Program-made: the position numbers and the translations under genes
Source of the DNA: Tubiluchus corallicola
Lineage: Eukaryota; Priapulida; Priapulimorpha; Priapulimorphida; Tubiluchidae
Direction of reading: 5' to 3'
DNA length: 64,000 nucleotides
NCBI GenBank assembly: GCA_030141605.1
Contig: JAQGDQ010000075.1
Coordinates: 648,269-712,268 of the forward strand
The notes under the pieces: model-generated
What the model was told of the DNA's origin: nothing
The model's input: only the letters and a program-made list of their open reading frames with translations
Database searches by the model: none
Shown: positions 1-14,204 of the stretch, piece by piece
How the letters are laid out: every line of letters starts with the position of its first letter
Position numbering within the stretch: position 1 is the stretch's first letter

Positions 1-55
<55 letters not shown>

Positions 56-62
56 ATCTATC
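1..62. repeat. (TCTG)n microsatellite
   Basis: Tetranucleotide TCTG repeat running off the left window edge, with one TTTG variant and ending in TCTA units. No coding content. Confidence 0.97.
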
Positions 63-159
63 TACTTGTATTGTTTAGGAGATGCGTAATCAAATGATTA
101 AAAATTCGTTAAGGCAAGAAAGTAGATTTGTACCCTCAGGACGATTAGGCAGCGAATCT

Positions 160-300
160 TTGCAAGTACGCTATAGTGAGTAATTACGGTGTGTTCTTGC
201 CTACCAAAGTTAAGCAATGCCGTGCCTCGCAACTTTGCTGGATGACCTCTTAGGAATTTACTGTTGGGCGATTAATTTTACTGTGATTCCGAATCATTTC
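160..300 (+). mobile_element. Diverged 5S-rRNA-derived SINE copy (S1)
   Basis: The stretch around 207-222 (AAAGTTAAGCAATGCCG) and the following TGCTGGATGACC resemble the internal promoter region of 5S rRNA (AAGTTAAGCAAC...GGATGGGTGACC). Similar blocks recur at about 3600, 21130, 27510, 27990 and 48680 in this window. 5S-derived SINEs (SINE3 class) use the 5S A/IE/C boxes as a pol III promoter. This copy is old and its ends are not defined; the coordinates are approximate. Confidence 0.5.
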
Positions 301-489
301 GTTTCTCAGTGTTTAGAAAATATATACATGCAATCGAATGTGACTGTGACATCTTTCATTTCAGAGAATTATCTAGATAACGAACTAGGGACTTTATTGG
401 GCAAATTTAGAACTCAATGTATTCACAAATCTATAATAGTTCGCAAAGCCTCGGTGTTTTAATTTCCTAGAATTGAAATTCTGAAAGAA

Positions 490-1639
<1,150 letters not shown>

Positions 1640-1950
1640 GCGTATGGTAGCCTAAAACGAGTTGGAAAACGGTGGTCTCCTGGATTCCCGTTGAAAGGTG
1701 ACCCGTATTGACTGTGATATCTGTCCAGCACGTTGTACCTGTTGTATCCATTCCCGTACAGTGGTGTAAATACGCACACTTGCTCCACGGTGTTGTCCCT
1801 GTCTGGATAGCCATGTTCTCCAGGACTATTGTTTAAGGGTGAACCATGCAAAGGGTGGTACCTGTTCAAAGGAGTATAGCTTGGACCACGTCCGTGCCCA
1901 AAATTCATATGTGCGTACCCGCGGGACCGCACTCTTGAAATTAGAATAAT
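1640..1950 (-). CDS. Tyr-rich secreted-type protein, copy 1, large internal exon
   Basis: This is a single exon of an unrecognised protein. It is bounded on the minus strand by an acceptor (TTGCTTTTCCAG before 1950) and a donor (C|GTAAGT after 1640), with entry phase 0 and exit phase 2. The 103 complete codons encode a His/Tyr/Asn/Gly/Pro-rich sequence with motifs SYTPLNRYHPLHGSPLNNS and NRYNVLDRYHSQYGSPFN. It is internally duplicated: PLNRYH..GSPLNNSPGEHGYPDR aligns with VLDRYH..GSPFNGNPGDHRFPTR. The exon at 5422-5741 encodes about 85 percent identical protein and has the same splice phases, so this is the second member of a tandem pair. It lacks three residues present in the other copy. No signal-peptide exon upstream or terminal exon downstream was found; the latter may lie off the left edge. 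The function is unknown. The composition suggests an extracellular structural or matrix protein, which is an inference only. Confidence 0.75.
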
Positions 1951-4859
1951 CTGGAAAAGCAAAGTGCAGGGTTGTAATATTGCTGATGGAACTATAATGC
2001 GCAGATTATATCAGTTTTCACTAAAAAGCAATATGATTGTGTGATTTTAAAAATTCACGCTTAGAAACATACAGTTAAGCGGACACTTTAAGGTAATAAA
2101 ATATTGAATTAGCTATAATACGTTCAACTTTTTCACTTCCTTTATTAAATCTACTTGAATAAAATAAACATTTTACCATTATAGACAACAATAAAATCTC
2201 CACATTTAACTTGACATTCATCGTTGTGGAGTCGCTCTTCCTTCACTGTAGTAAATAAACAAACAAACAAACAAACAAGTACCAACTAATCGGCGGGAAT
2301 CAATATGCCTTTCGATGTCAAGCTCGCATCAATTCTGACTGAGCAACTTCTGAGTTTCCACTATTATGAGAACTACCTCAAACACTTAATATGTTCCAGT
2401 CTAATAATTTAAAGCCTGCGATCTTGTGCATTTGATCTAAGCCATAAATCGTCTCTGATAACATTTATTCCTTTGTATTGTCTAATTTTCCTGACATCAT
2501 CATAATCCGCCCTAATGAGATTTAGCTAAACACCAGACCTAAATAAAAGCGATTACAGTAGCACGTTAATAAGTCAAGGTCTGAAAGGCCAAGGCCAATT
2601 ATCTGTAGAAAGACCCAAAACACACGTAACACAAGTAGGCGTAATTAAGTTTTGCATTTCGGTCCATTATTCTTAGGCCATCGTCGCAATGAATGCCTAG
2701 ACAAAAATAACAAATTGCAAGGGGAACAATATATGAAACGCCAATAAAAACTGAAAAGAGTAGGATTAAAATAAAAGAAAAGCTGGAAAATATTTTTAAC
2801 AAGTGATCAGGATAGTTTCAGTAATTAGGCTATTTTTACTTTGCAGCACTGCTCAATGTTAATATGGGAAAGTTTAATTATATTTACTTGTTTTATGTGG
2901 GCGTCACGTCCGGCTCTACCAGTAGACGTACTAAGCAGTTAATTAGGTCGTCAATTTTTTTGGGGGCGGGGGGGGGGGGCACCAAATTCTGGAAGTATTC
3001 CATAATTTTTAAGTTTACTAGGAGTAATAACACTTTGTACTTTTGCTTTATGCGGTTTCCTAAGATTACATAATTTCACGCAGACATTACTGACGCGTTA
3101 CCCAGCCTTTGCCCACAGTTTCTATATAAGTGCTTATAGAATGACCCTCTCGTTACTAAAAAATTTCTTACAGTAGCATTTATTTAACTAGGCAGATAAA
3201 CCTATAAGTATCGAAATCTTCATGAAGGAATACAGGAAACGAAGGCTGGCTAGTCATAAAAATGCAGTGGGCTCAAAAATTCAATTTCAAATTCAATCAG
3301 CGCAAGCTGTAGATATGTAGTTAACTACACTTATTAGTACAACATAATTCACGCATAAGCCCTACACCCAGGTATCATTATACTTTACTATAATGTTATA
3401 GAAGAAAAATTCAATATTGTGAGCATGGTGGAGACCGTCGGGAAGAGGTTGGCAGTTGAGGAGGGGCGTCAAACTACCTAGAGCCGGCTCTGGTGGGCGT
3501 TGGTTTTCCATAAATGATTAAGTTGCGGTTTCCCCCACAGATGTCAATTACAATCATTTATTGTGGGTTTTTCGTCAGACAGTAGCTTGAATACTCATGG
3601 TGCGTGATTAGTGAGTAAAGTTGAGCAAAACTGGGATTGGTTGGTAAATGGATGGGCGACCAGAAAAATATTTTCTGTACTGCCTCGGCTGTTTATCTCG
3701 CAGATTTGTAGATATCTGAATGTGGCTGAATCACCTTAGTGGATTATCACTGATAACTGGAATGATTCCGTTCTGGCACAAATTCACACTCCACTCAGCG
3801 TTAGATTCCCTACTGCTCTTGATTTCCTAACCTTGACAACGAAATTCTGTTCCCCAAGCGCAACAGTACAAAGAGATCTTTATAAAAAAGTTTATAATAA
3901 CAACTTGGTCTGTTAACTTGAATACTTCTTTCATAACTTTGATTTCCTTACTGTTAGTTTGAAATGGCGTACACAAATTGGATGTTTATATGGCGTATCG
4001 GAGTTTATGAAAGCTGGAAGGTCTCTTAACAAATATTATGTAGGACTCCCATCACACAGAGCTTTGTTATGTCCATAATTTGCTTAGCCTTGCTGCCCTA
4101 CCTGCGGTTAGTAGTATCATCTCATCATTGTCTGCTACGGGTAAGTGGCACACTTCCTGGAATAAGTGCCGTCCATTATCAGCTAAATTAGCGTTTATCA
4201 TAATAAGATCAGCTTATTGGGATCTATTTTATTATTTCTGAACCAAATGCGTTTTCATTTAGGAAGTATATTAGCATTTTTCAATGTTATCAAGTAAATT
4301 TCTAGTATTACTTTTTGACTAGACATGAAACTTGAACATAAACTTGTAAAAATCACTAACGGAAAACAAAATTTGTAATTTATTAGAATGATACTTTTAA
4401 TAAATATATATAAACTATAGAGCGAAGATGAGAGTTGCAAATGTAGACGTAATATATAAAACTAATGAGTTAAAATGTAAAAATGGTCAATATTCTACGA
4501 TTAAGCACGTTTTGCACAAGGCGTCCATATAAAAATGTCGCAGCTTGTTTTCGCTATAATTGATAAATGTTTTTTTCATTTTGACAAAATTGAATAAAGT
4601 TTTCATGTAGCGTACACATTGCAAACATAATCAACATGTTACACAATCACCACCAATCAACGCTTTGCCACAGAAATGCAACGAAAAATCTGGGTTTTGC
4701 TATTTTGTCAGCGTATGTAGCCGTCGCTTCTAGACGAAGATAAGTTACGTATTGCCTATGAGCGTTTCATAAATAAAGAAAATGCTGTATTCGTTTTTAT
4801 AATTTTGCCAGACCCCTTGAAGAAAAATAAATTAACGATAGATGTATAATGTAGTCCAC
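1951..4859. other. Intergenic/intronic stretch between the two Tyr-rich copies
   Basis: No convincing exon on either strand. It contains AAAC tetranucleotides at about 2260-2277, a G-rich run at 2959-2979 (a 13-G tract), an AGAGCCGGCT palindrome at about 3480 and one SINE copy (listed separately). A hydrophobic minus-strand ORF at 2599-2802 starts at TTG and has no splice context. Confidence 0.5.
3595..3760 (+). mobile_element. 5S-rRNA-derived SINE copy (S2)
   Basis: AAAGTTGAGCAAAACTGGG followed by GGTTGGTAAATGGATGGGCGACC (positions about 3617-3662) matches the 5S rRNA internal control region order, including the GGATGGGYGACC end. The downstream body is diverged. Ends are not resolved. Confidence 0.6.
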
Positions 4860-4865
4860 TTTATT
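4860..4865 (-). terminator. Polyadenylation signal AATAAA of the Tyr-rich gene copy 2
   Basis: On the minus strand the stop codon TAA (4867-4865) is followed directly by ATAAA, so the last A of the stop forms the hexamer AATAAA. This leaves a very short 3' UTR. The position, right after the only stop of the Gly/Tyr-rich terminal exon, supports the gene model. Confidence 0.65.
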
Positions 4866-5741
4866 TAGCCAGCCACTGTAGTTGTTGTAGCACAGTAGAG
4901 AATGTAGGGGTTATAATTATTCCCTCCATATCCTCCACTGTGACTTCCACCTCCATATCCGTATCCAGATCCATATTGCAAACCATAATTTCTTCCTGAA
5001 GGTCTGTAAAAATATTGTTTACTTTTTCAGTAAGAAAAGGAATTTTTTAATTGTGTGTTCATGCAGAAATAATTTAATATGATAAAAAAACAACTAGAAT
5101 GAGGAAAGAAAATGAATAAGAAAACGTGATGGTGGAAAAGCAAATGGATTGTGAGAGAAAGTGGAAAGGTCAAAGATAAAGTGATAAGAGTAAGAAAAGA
5201 AGTTAATAAAATAACAAACACATTTGTTAAGAACTGAAATAGGTTTGAGGTCCTGACTAGAAGTTTTTAAACGCTGGCGCTTAAAAACACGTTTCAAAAA
5301 AAACTTGCTGCAGTATTCTAGTGATTATCACCAAAGTTCAAACTTTGAATGTTAGGTTATATACATATCTACATGTACAAATTTCAGTACTTGCGCACGA
5401 TATTATTTCTGTCAAACTTACGCATAGGGCAACCGGAAACGAGTTGGATACTGATGGTCTCCTGGATTCGCATTGAAAGGTGATCCATACTGACTATGGT
5501 ATCTGTTCAGAACGCTGTACCGACGATAACCTGACCCGTACAATGGTGTGAATACGCACACTTGTTCCACAGTATTATCCCTATCTGGATAACCATGTTC
5601 TCCAGGACTGTTGTTTAAGGGTGATCCATACAGAGGGTGGTATCTGTTGAGAGGAGTGTAGCTTGGACCATGCCCGCCGTATCCGTGCCCAAAGTTCATG
5701 TGCGCATAACCCGCTGATCTTGCTTTAGGAATTAGCGTAAT
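4865..5741 (-). CDS. Tyr/Gly-rich secreted-type protein, copy 2 (two exons, 5' end missing)
   Basis: Spliced model: exon 5741..5422 (320 nt) joined to terminal exon 5003..4865 (139 nt). Acceptors are GAATTTTCAG before 5741 and TATTTTTACAG before 5003. The donor after 5422 is GC|GTAAGT. The first exon enters in phase 0 and leaves in phase 2, and the terminal exon stays open in the resulting frame to TAA. Exon A encodes the same internally duplicated RYHPLYGSPLNNSPGEHGYP-type sequence as the copy at 1640-1950. The terminal exon adds a Gly/Tyr-rich tail (LQYGSGYGYGGGSHSGGYGG, then NNYNPYILYC and a Thr-rich end). There are only two cysteines in the part seen. An upstream signal-peptide exon is expected but was not found. 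Low-complexity Gly/Tyr tails occur in extracellular matrix, cuticle, shell or adhesive proteins; no homologue is recognised, so the function stays open. Confidence 0.75.
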
Positions 5742-8700
5742 CTGAAAATTCAGTTTTGTTTTTAACAATAATTTTCTTATCTTGTAATATAAATTTTGTC
5801 AAATCCCGGACTAGCAGTGCAGTATAATGTACATTGTTTAAATCCAGTCAATTGATGCAAAAATGTGTCATTTTTTAGTGTTTTACATTTTCATTCAGGA
5901 TAACACTTAATTACAATATTAACTAAGAACTAGACTTCTCTTACATATTTTATTAATATAGATTATTAGTAAATTGGGCAGCAAGACATTATGCAGTCAT
6001 ATTAACCATCTTTAAAAAGAAATCATTGTAGCATCTCAAAACTGACTTCGCAATAAGTTATTTAACTTTTGTGTTTTGTTTTACGTTTTCTAAAATAATA
6101 AACTTCGAACATTTTTCTAAAAACGCGTTAAAAGTTTTGCTTGGCAAGGCGATAAGTGATCATGATTTGTTCATCGGCCATCAACAGCTTTAGAAAGCTT
6201 TTCCACATTCTCGGTTTGTGGTTGTTGCCTTCTTAATTAGTAATTTAAGTTTTTGTTATATTTTGATTATCTGTTGTTATCGTTTTGATTTGCGGTGGCG
6301 AGTGGTATCCCTAGATTAGCTTCTTTTTCACGTCTTTGTATAGGTTGAATCCATGGTAAAAAGTATAGTTCAGTAATTTAAAAAGAAGTTCACTAAGGAT
6401 TTACAACCATGGCTTGGACTGGCTCTCACATTAAATATAAATAGATCAAGGTAGAAAACTCATGTTTACTTACTTTATTCAAGTTAATTTAACGTTATGC
6501 TATACACGAATGGCCACATATACTATTTTGACAGCAAATATATTTATTTGCTTTTCATTAATTCAGTTGAATTTCAACTTTTTATTTGAGTCCTGCAGCA
6601 ATTACAAAAAAGGTTCGAAGAAAAATACAGTTAAAACATACCGGATTGCTGCATTAGATGCGAAGCGCTGTTAAAAAGAGTGTCGTTCATTATTAAATAC
6701 AACCCTACTAATCATCTTTATTAATTAACGCTATCATACCAGTATGAGAGACGAAGCGAGAATACTAGTGTAGGATCCAGAAATTTTGGCACCAAGAAGC
6801 AACATCGTCTTGTCCTCTTTATATCTTTCCCTTACTCAATAATGATAGTACACTGAAGTGAAAACTACCAGAGGTAAGGCACCTCTGAAACCCTAACACA
6901 AATGCCATTGCAGAAAGAATCGCGTCCATTTTCAGGGTAAAAAATTTGGGTCAGTCAGGTTACGGTCAATATCAATGAGAACCCCAAGTTCATATGGCGC
7001 ATCCATTGACCATTATTTTTTCATTACAAATCCACACTTAGATCTGTATCAAACTCATGTAACAGTTGTGGACACAAATTCTTTTCTGGGAAACGAGAAA
7101 GAAACATAACTCTTCTTTATATGGCCACTTTCACGAAAGAAAATATTGGAAACTCCCCAAGGGTCGAGCTCCCATGTTTTTGTTGTAACATTTTTATTGT
7201 ATTTGTGAACATGCACAGAGCTTCAATTCATTAAGTCACACAAAGAAAATCTCATTTGTAAACACTGTTCCTGAGTTAATTGCCTGGAAAGTAATTTTGC
7301 CACTTGGTTAAACGCATGTACAAGTATGTCCGTTGCACCAGTAATATGTTGCTTTTCCTGGAACATTGTATACTTGCTGTATGCCTTTTTCTTTTCGTTT
7401 AGGCGTTTTACTGTGATCATTACAGTGGTATGTTATACATTTAAATATTTTTTGCCTCATACGTCAGAGAGTTCATTAAATTTTGTTAAATCATGCAGCA
7501 ATGTCAACAAAATGAACGGTTTATAGTTTTCAAACGCAACAAAAAGAACGGTTTACAGATTTTAAATGCAATATAGTGCAAATAAAACTATACGAAAGTT
7601 GTTGTATAATTGTAGAATTGTAGGTTTTGTCATCATTGTCACTCCTGCCACGGCCGCTGTCGCCACTCATTTACCGTCGTCATGTTGGTTTTACTTAAAT
7701 TTTATTTTGAATTATGGCACTCTAAAAAGGATAAAATCGTCAGATACTATAATTGTTGGTTCTTAAAGGAAACATTAACGTAAGTTTCAATCCTGTTGCA
7801 TCTATTTTCACACTAAAATGTTACTTGGGCAAAAACAAAATTTATTATATTTATTCACCCTCACTGTATAGATCCTTTGAAGCGATTTCAATTGTTTAAA
7901 TTGGCGTATTATAACTATTTAGTTACATTTTATTGTTGCACGTTTTATCCCTATACTAATTTTGACATTGAACTGGTAGCTGGCAAAAATTTTTACTTTG
8001 TAAATGAAATTATTAATTTGAACTTCAGGGCGGTTTTGTTTGCAGGTGGGTACAGAAAAGTGGTGTTATCGCGTTATTTAAATTTATCTAAAGTAAAAAA
8101 GCGAATATCGTTGATCACTGATCAGTTATCATTGCTTAGTTAACATAGTTGTAACAACCGTAAAGTCCATCATAATACGATGATATTATTAGATGCCTCA
8201 GTAGAATCGATGACTTTTCTAATCATAAACTAGCAAAAAATAGTTCTATTTGTTTGATAAAAGTTTCCCCTTCAGTATGACTTTAAACCACTAGTTTGGT
8301 GAAGTGGAAAGCCCTATGCTCCTAATAACGCCTTCGTTTGACTCATATTGAATATAAGCGCACGTTCAGATGTTTTTTCTTTCAAGTGGTCCAGTCGTCC
8401 AAGTGGCAATCTACTTTTAAGTGATCTATATTTGATTGGTCTATTTTTTTAAATGGTTGCCTTTAGAGTCCTATACAAACAATGAGTTAATCAAAAGAAA
8501 ATGATCTGAAGAGACTGGTCGTGCTGTGTACACGCAGTGTGAACCCGACCTAATATCAGTTACTATTGCTATTTTGCATTAACTATTTTGTGAAATCAAA
8601 CGATTCCTTTAATGTCATCGCATAGACCATGAGCGAATGATTAATAACTATCTATATTCTCTGTATATGTCCTCTGACCTCTCCATACGGAACGCAATCA

Positions 8701-9300
8701 CTCTGCTCCGTCTCCCAAAGGTCTTGAGACCACGGAATTTCATCAAGACGATTTCTAGCTCTCCCTGCCCTAAATTGCCATATTCAATTTACTGCATTCC
8801 GGCGCAGAGCTTTGGGACACCGACTGCTAATTCGTTATTATGATAATGTATGTCCCACGCGTCAAAACGTCTAATAAACTTGGACTGCACCCTTCCGCTA
8901 CGCGCTATTCATTGCCATTTACACCAGACAAATCTTGGGCTCAGTGTCATTCGCAAGTCATAATATATACAATAATTGTATTTCAGATGCAATTTGGGGC
9001 CAAGCCTTCCACCATTGTTTAAAGTCATAAGACGGAGAGTTGACGAATGCGATGTTATTGACTGAACTTACAAGCTCATATCCCTAGTCAATTCCTTGTA
9101 ATTTGTTTCATATTGAGCTCGAAATTGGCTTACAAGTATCTAATCGTGGATAGTAACTGAGCCGAACAAATACAGATAAATTGAGACATCTGGAAGAATT
9201 CGTTTCCCAGCTTGCAATTTGGCATTGTGCGCAGAAGTTTTTTTGCTTTTTGCGAAACAAATTAGAAAATGTGCGGATTTTCATTCAATACACATAGCCT
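5742..9300. other. No gene recognised
   Basis: AT-rich sequence with scattered short ORFs lacking splice or homology support. The first exon of the Tyr-rich gene was looked for here on the minus strand (ATG, hydrophobic core, phase-0 donor) and not found. A slightly GC-richer block at about 8640-9020 carries two short plus ORFs of unknown origin and may be a decayed element. Confidence 0.5.
7505..7568. repeat. 32-bp direct duplication
   Basis: Two adjacent 32-bp units beginning CAACAAAATGAACGGTTTA and CAACAAAAAGAACGGTTTA, differing at a few positions. It looks like a local slippage duplication. Confidence 0.8.
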
Positions 9301-9535
9301 ACTCCGGTGTACCAAAAATCTTGTCACAATATTGGTACCGATATTGCCACAACATTGTAAAAAAAATTTGACAATATTTTTTTGCATATTGTGACAATGT
9401 TGTGCCGATATTGTCACAACATTGTCACAATATGGAAAACCATTGACAAAAAATGTTGGTACATTGTTGTGGCAAGTCCACATTTCTATACTGTCCCAAT
9501 ATTTGCAAAAATATATTGACAACATTGTGCCAATT
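9300..9535. repeat. ACAAT/ATTGT palindrome-rich repeat block
   Basis: Many copies of TTGTCACAA, ACATTGT, ACAATATT and GTTGTGGCAA words occur in both orientations. They include a perfect 20-bp inverted repeat (9385-9404 against 9415-9434) with a 10-nt loop. Short ORFs on both strands are by-products. It could be a degenerate foldback element. Confidence 0.7.
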
Positions 9536-10264
9536 TGCCGTGCAGCCTGGGTACAACTGGTGCACCTGAAACAGTTGTTGTGCTTCACCAACATGTTAAA
9601 AAAACAACCTTCAACAACACGCTCTTAGTAGTGCCATTATTTTACTCTTGCTAATATAAGCGTACATTCCGATATTTAATTTTTCAAGGTGTTTGAAAAT
9701 TTCAAAAAGGTATTCAAAACTAACAAGACGACTGAAAAGAACAAAGTGCTTCGTTTTCTCTGAGACTCACTAATAGTTCGGATATGGTTCCCTTCACAAT
9801 TTTTTCTGGATATGGACCACGTACCCTTGGCTTCCCAAAACTAAAGCTGTACATATTACACCTTCTCCAGAATCAACTTTCAATTTACTATATTATTTAT
9901 ACTTTTTTTACTAATATATTATTCAACTTATATATCAAAATTGAAATGTTAGTATTGTGACAAAGACTATGCTGCGACGTGAGATATTTATTTATGTTAA
10001 TAAGAGTTATTATGTTAATATGTTTTGTTAATTAGGAGTTGAAAAGAGTAAAAAGAAGGAGTAACGGAGTAAAAGAAAACATTGTTAAATTTTTTTTAGA
10101 TTAAATTAGATTATATTCTTTTTCACAACACCTAAGTCAGAAATTACGTAAAAATGCACATAATTACAAGTAAACACAATTAATAATAGAATTTATTATT
10201 GATATATAGATTATACTACAATTACATACATACAACAAAATACAAAACAGAGCTATTATAGTAT

Positions 10265-11260
10265 AGCTATTAAAAGAATTTCGTCTTACTTGTTGGCTGT
10301 CACAGTGTTGACAGACTCTCATATTCACAGGGACTTTATGTAGTTGGTACCGTCCTTTTCCTATTAGTAAGTTATGTGCACTTATTCGCAGCTTCGTGCG
10401 CTTTCAGATTTGTTATTAATAAAATGTAAATAGTTTTCTTGCTTAAATTCTGATTTAAACTTGCAATAGGTGCACAGTTCATTGTTTTCGTTATTATACC
10501 TGCCTATTTTTAAAATGTAATGTTATACTTCCAAAGATCGCTGTAGGCCGCTTATAGCTTAAATTTTACTGCACGAATGAACTGGACTTCATGCATCATG
10601 CGGTGGTTTTCTCAGAGATGTAAGAAACCAGTGTGATATAGGATGTTTTTTACAAAGGTTAGCCAGCATGACATGTTAGTATTAACAAAATTCAAGTTTT
10701 CTTGATAAGTTTGATATATTAGTGTGTTACTTGGGACTGATAATAGTCGTATCCAGTATTTTAGAATTTTTGGAATTATTTCAATATAAAATGGATAGCG
10801 ACCCAATTCACCACGGACGGCATTATTGACAGTATTTCTTCCGACACCTAATGCGAACTTACAATATTTTATGCTTAATAATTCTGCTGGGATTGAGTCA
10901 TAAACATTTTCTATGCAAATTATATTGTTAACTGTAACTTTATGATTATTAAAAGAAAGCGCTGACCAGATTTCTGAAGCGCAGAGTGCTACTGGTTTAA
11001 TTAAAGTGCCAAAAAGTTTAGTCAAAGTGTTAACATTGGTGTTCAGGTTCCAAAATATTTGCCTAAATTTAAAGGGAGCATTCATTGCCTTATTATAAAG
11101 ATCGTGTCTGGCTGTCCCGAAAAACGACTTCCACTAAAATTTAGTCCTAAAACGTATAGTTTTGTACTGTACTACGTCTACTATGTCGCTGCCTAATCTG
11201 AAGAGAGGTTTAGTAATTTTATATCCTCCTTTATTAAAAATTATTATGTTAGTTTTTTTC
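10265..11260 (-). pseudogene. LINE (CR1/L2-like) reverse transcriptase C-terminal remnant
   Basis: Decayed non-LTR retrotransposon ORF2 end. Reading minus-strand frames, about 11260-11140 gives KTNIIIFNKGGYK, followed by the block LFGTLIKPVALCASEIWSAL, then a segment CKFALGVGRNTVNNAVRGEL, and GRYPFYIEIIPKILKYWIRL. After frame changes, 10500-10270 gives FKSEFKQENYLHFI and KLRISAHNLLIGKGRY with a C-x2-C knuckle (RVCQHCDSQ). This order is the typical post-RT region of CR1/L2/jockey-type LINEs: FDTLIKPVLLYGSEIW, C+xxLGVxRNTxNxAxxGELGR, RxSaHxLxIExGRY, CxxC. At least two frameshifts and no 5' end are present, so it is not functional. Confidence 0.85.
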
Positions 11261-12435
11261 TATATTTCACATAAATCATAATTACATGCACTTTTAATTA
11301 CTATGGTTTAACTACATTAATTACTGTTTTTTGTTCTACAGAATGCATATCAACAAGGATGAAACGACAAGAGTTTGCATGTGCAGTTTTTCGACTCAAT
11401 TTAAAACACTTTTCTAGCATACCACAGGCAGTTTCATAAGATCTTTTTAAATGTTTGGTAATCCGTAATTTCTTTTGTTTTACGGTTATACTCTAATAGT
11501 GTAGTTTCTCTCACACCTTTATCTACGTTTTCAGGTTCATTAATCTATCAAATTTATACAACTGTAATATATACTTGTTATTCAGCATCACCAACTTTCA
11601 GGAAATTTTATTTTCCTTTGCAAGTTTTAGCACTAGATACAACTGAATGTGCAAAATGATGAAATAAATTTACCGCTATATTGTTTCTGAGAGGTAAAAA
11701 TCTTTATTGAACTTCACACATCACATTTTTACTCCATATTCATCGGGGTATTTGTGCGACAAAAACGTGTCTTGCTACTTGCTATATATGTGTAGTATTC
11801 ATGGCTTGTTGAACTCAAGATTGCCAATCATGGAACTATTGTGATATTATTAGGTATAATGTTCACGTCTGGATCTCGTATTCACTAACCATTTATGCTT
11901 TATCACCGAAGACAAGACTGTATTCCTATATACGCTAAGTCAAATAAGTTTTGAATTATTTTATTCTTGATTATGTACTGATTTTGTATTGACTGATCCC
12001 CGTTGCCTACGAGGCAAATTCTGTGTGCAACAACTTGTGACACAGATTTTTGCTCCTGTGCCTGCTCGATAAACGCCGTTTTTCCGACTTTACAGCAAGC
12101 AGATTTTTTATTAAACGTGCTTAATTTTCTGTCTCACCCAAACTTGTCACTCGATATGATGCATCACACAAAACTATACAGATCAGACGAATAAAATGTA
12201 ATCGATTTGTTACATGTCATCTAGTAAATGTTTATTGTTGTTACCTATGCAAAAGTAGCTTCATACAAAAGTCTGCCGTGTGCGTGCGTGCAAATTTTGT
12301 GTGAAAGAGTTTGCGTCAGACATTCTGCTTTACAGATTTTTGGCATGCAAAATTATAGTCCTTTTACGACGAAAATTATTCGGTAAATAGCGTTTTTACA
12401 AAGTTTTGTTTTCATTATTTGATTATAACGTTATT
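11261..12435. other. No gene recognised
   Basis: AT-rich sequence directly upstream (minus sense) of the LINE remnant. Part of it may be more decayed LINE, but I could not follow a reading frame. The short plus ORF at 12003-12194 has no supporting signals. Confidence 0.45.
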
Positions 12436-12453
12436 ACGTAGTTTAAACTACGT
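12436..12453. repeat. 18-bp perfect palindrome
   Basis: ACGTAGTTTAAACTACGT reads identically on both strands with no loop. Isolated; the meaning is unknown. Confidence 0.9.
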
Positions 12454-12599
12454 TTACAGATAGGGTGCACAATTGTTTTTGTTATTAACCCAACTATTGT
12501 CGCTATAACTCTATACTGATTTACGATTAAAATCTACATACATTTGCCTGTTGTGTACATAGCTGCATTTGTGTGTGGCGCATATGTTACAGGCAAAGT

Positions 12600-13720
<1,121 letters not shown>

Positions 13721-14042
13721 ACATATATAACGAATTTGAAATTTCTTCTTTTTTGTTCCGGAAATGACATTGATTGTATTACGAAATCGAGTTTGTTTAG
13801 TCGAAATTGAATTTGTTTATTCTGAAAATGACATTGATAATTACGAATAAGAAATTAATTATTCCGAATTTGATGTTGTAATGGTACATAGATGAGTTGG
13901 CATATTGCGCTATGTAGAGATACTATGTTAAACAGAACCTATACGTGGAAATCTTTTAGTTGTTGCAGTTATTCCTCCAAAAAATAGATAACAAGAAAGG
14001 CAGGAACTAGCCGCCATACAAAGAGAGACAGAGCAGCGAAAT

Positions 14043-14204
14043 ATGGCAACGATAATAATAGCAACCGTAGTAACATTGTCGTCGTTATCATTTTCTTTTG
14101 CAACTCCAGGTGGTAAATCTGTTAGGAAGTTACTTCTGTTCAGGTTAAGTTACACAGTTACCATGACGAAGCCACTTTTTGTTCCGGTGCAATCTGTTGA
14201 GTAA
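14043..14204 (+). CDS. Possible small secreted protein or first exon
   Basis: A 53-codon ORF with A at -3 and G at +4. Residues 1-20 form a plausible signal peptide (MATIIIATVVTLSSLSFSFA), followed by TPGGKSVRKLLLFR. A good donor-like site (TTCAG|GTTAAGT) lies at 14143/14144, so this may be only a signal-peptide exon whose true reading continues elsewhere. No downstream exon was identified and no homologue is recognised. It could also be chance: the AT-rich sequence yields hydrophobic ORFs easily. Confidence 0.3.
   Translation: MATIIIATVVTLSSLSFSFATPGGKSVRKLLLFRLSYTVTMTKPLFVPVQSVE

Noticed and set aside
2893-3495. Possible element bounded by CCGGCTCTAC and AGAGCCGGCTCTGG
   Set aside because: The inverted similarity covers only about 15 bp and includes a self-palindrome. 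No target-site duplication was seen.
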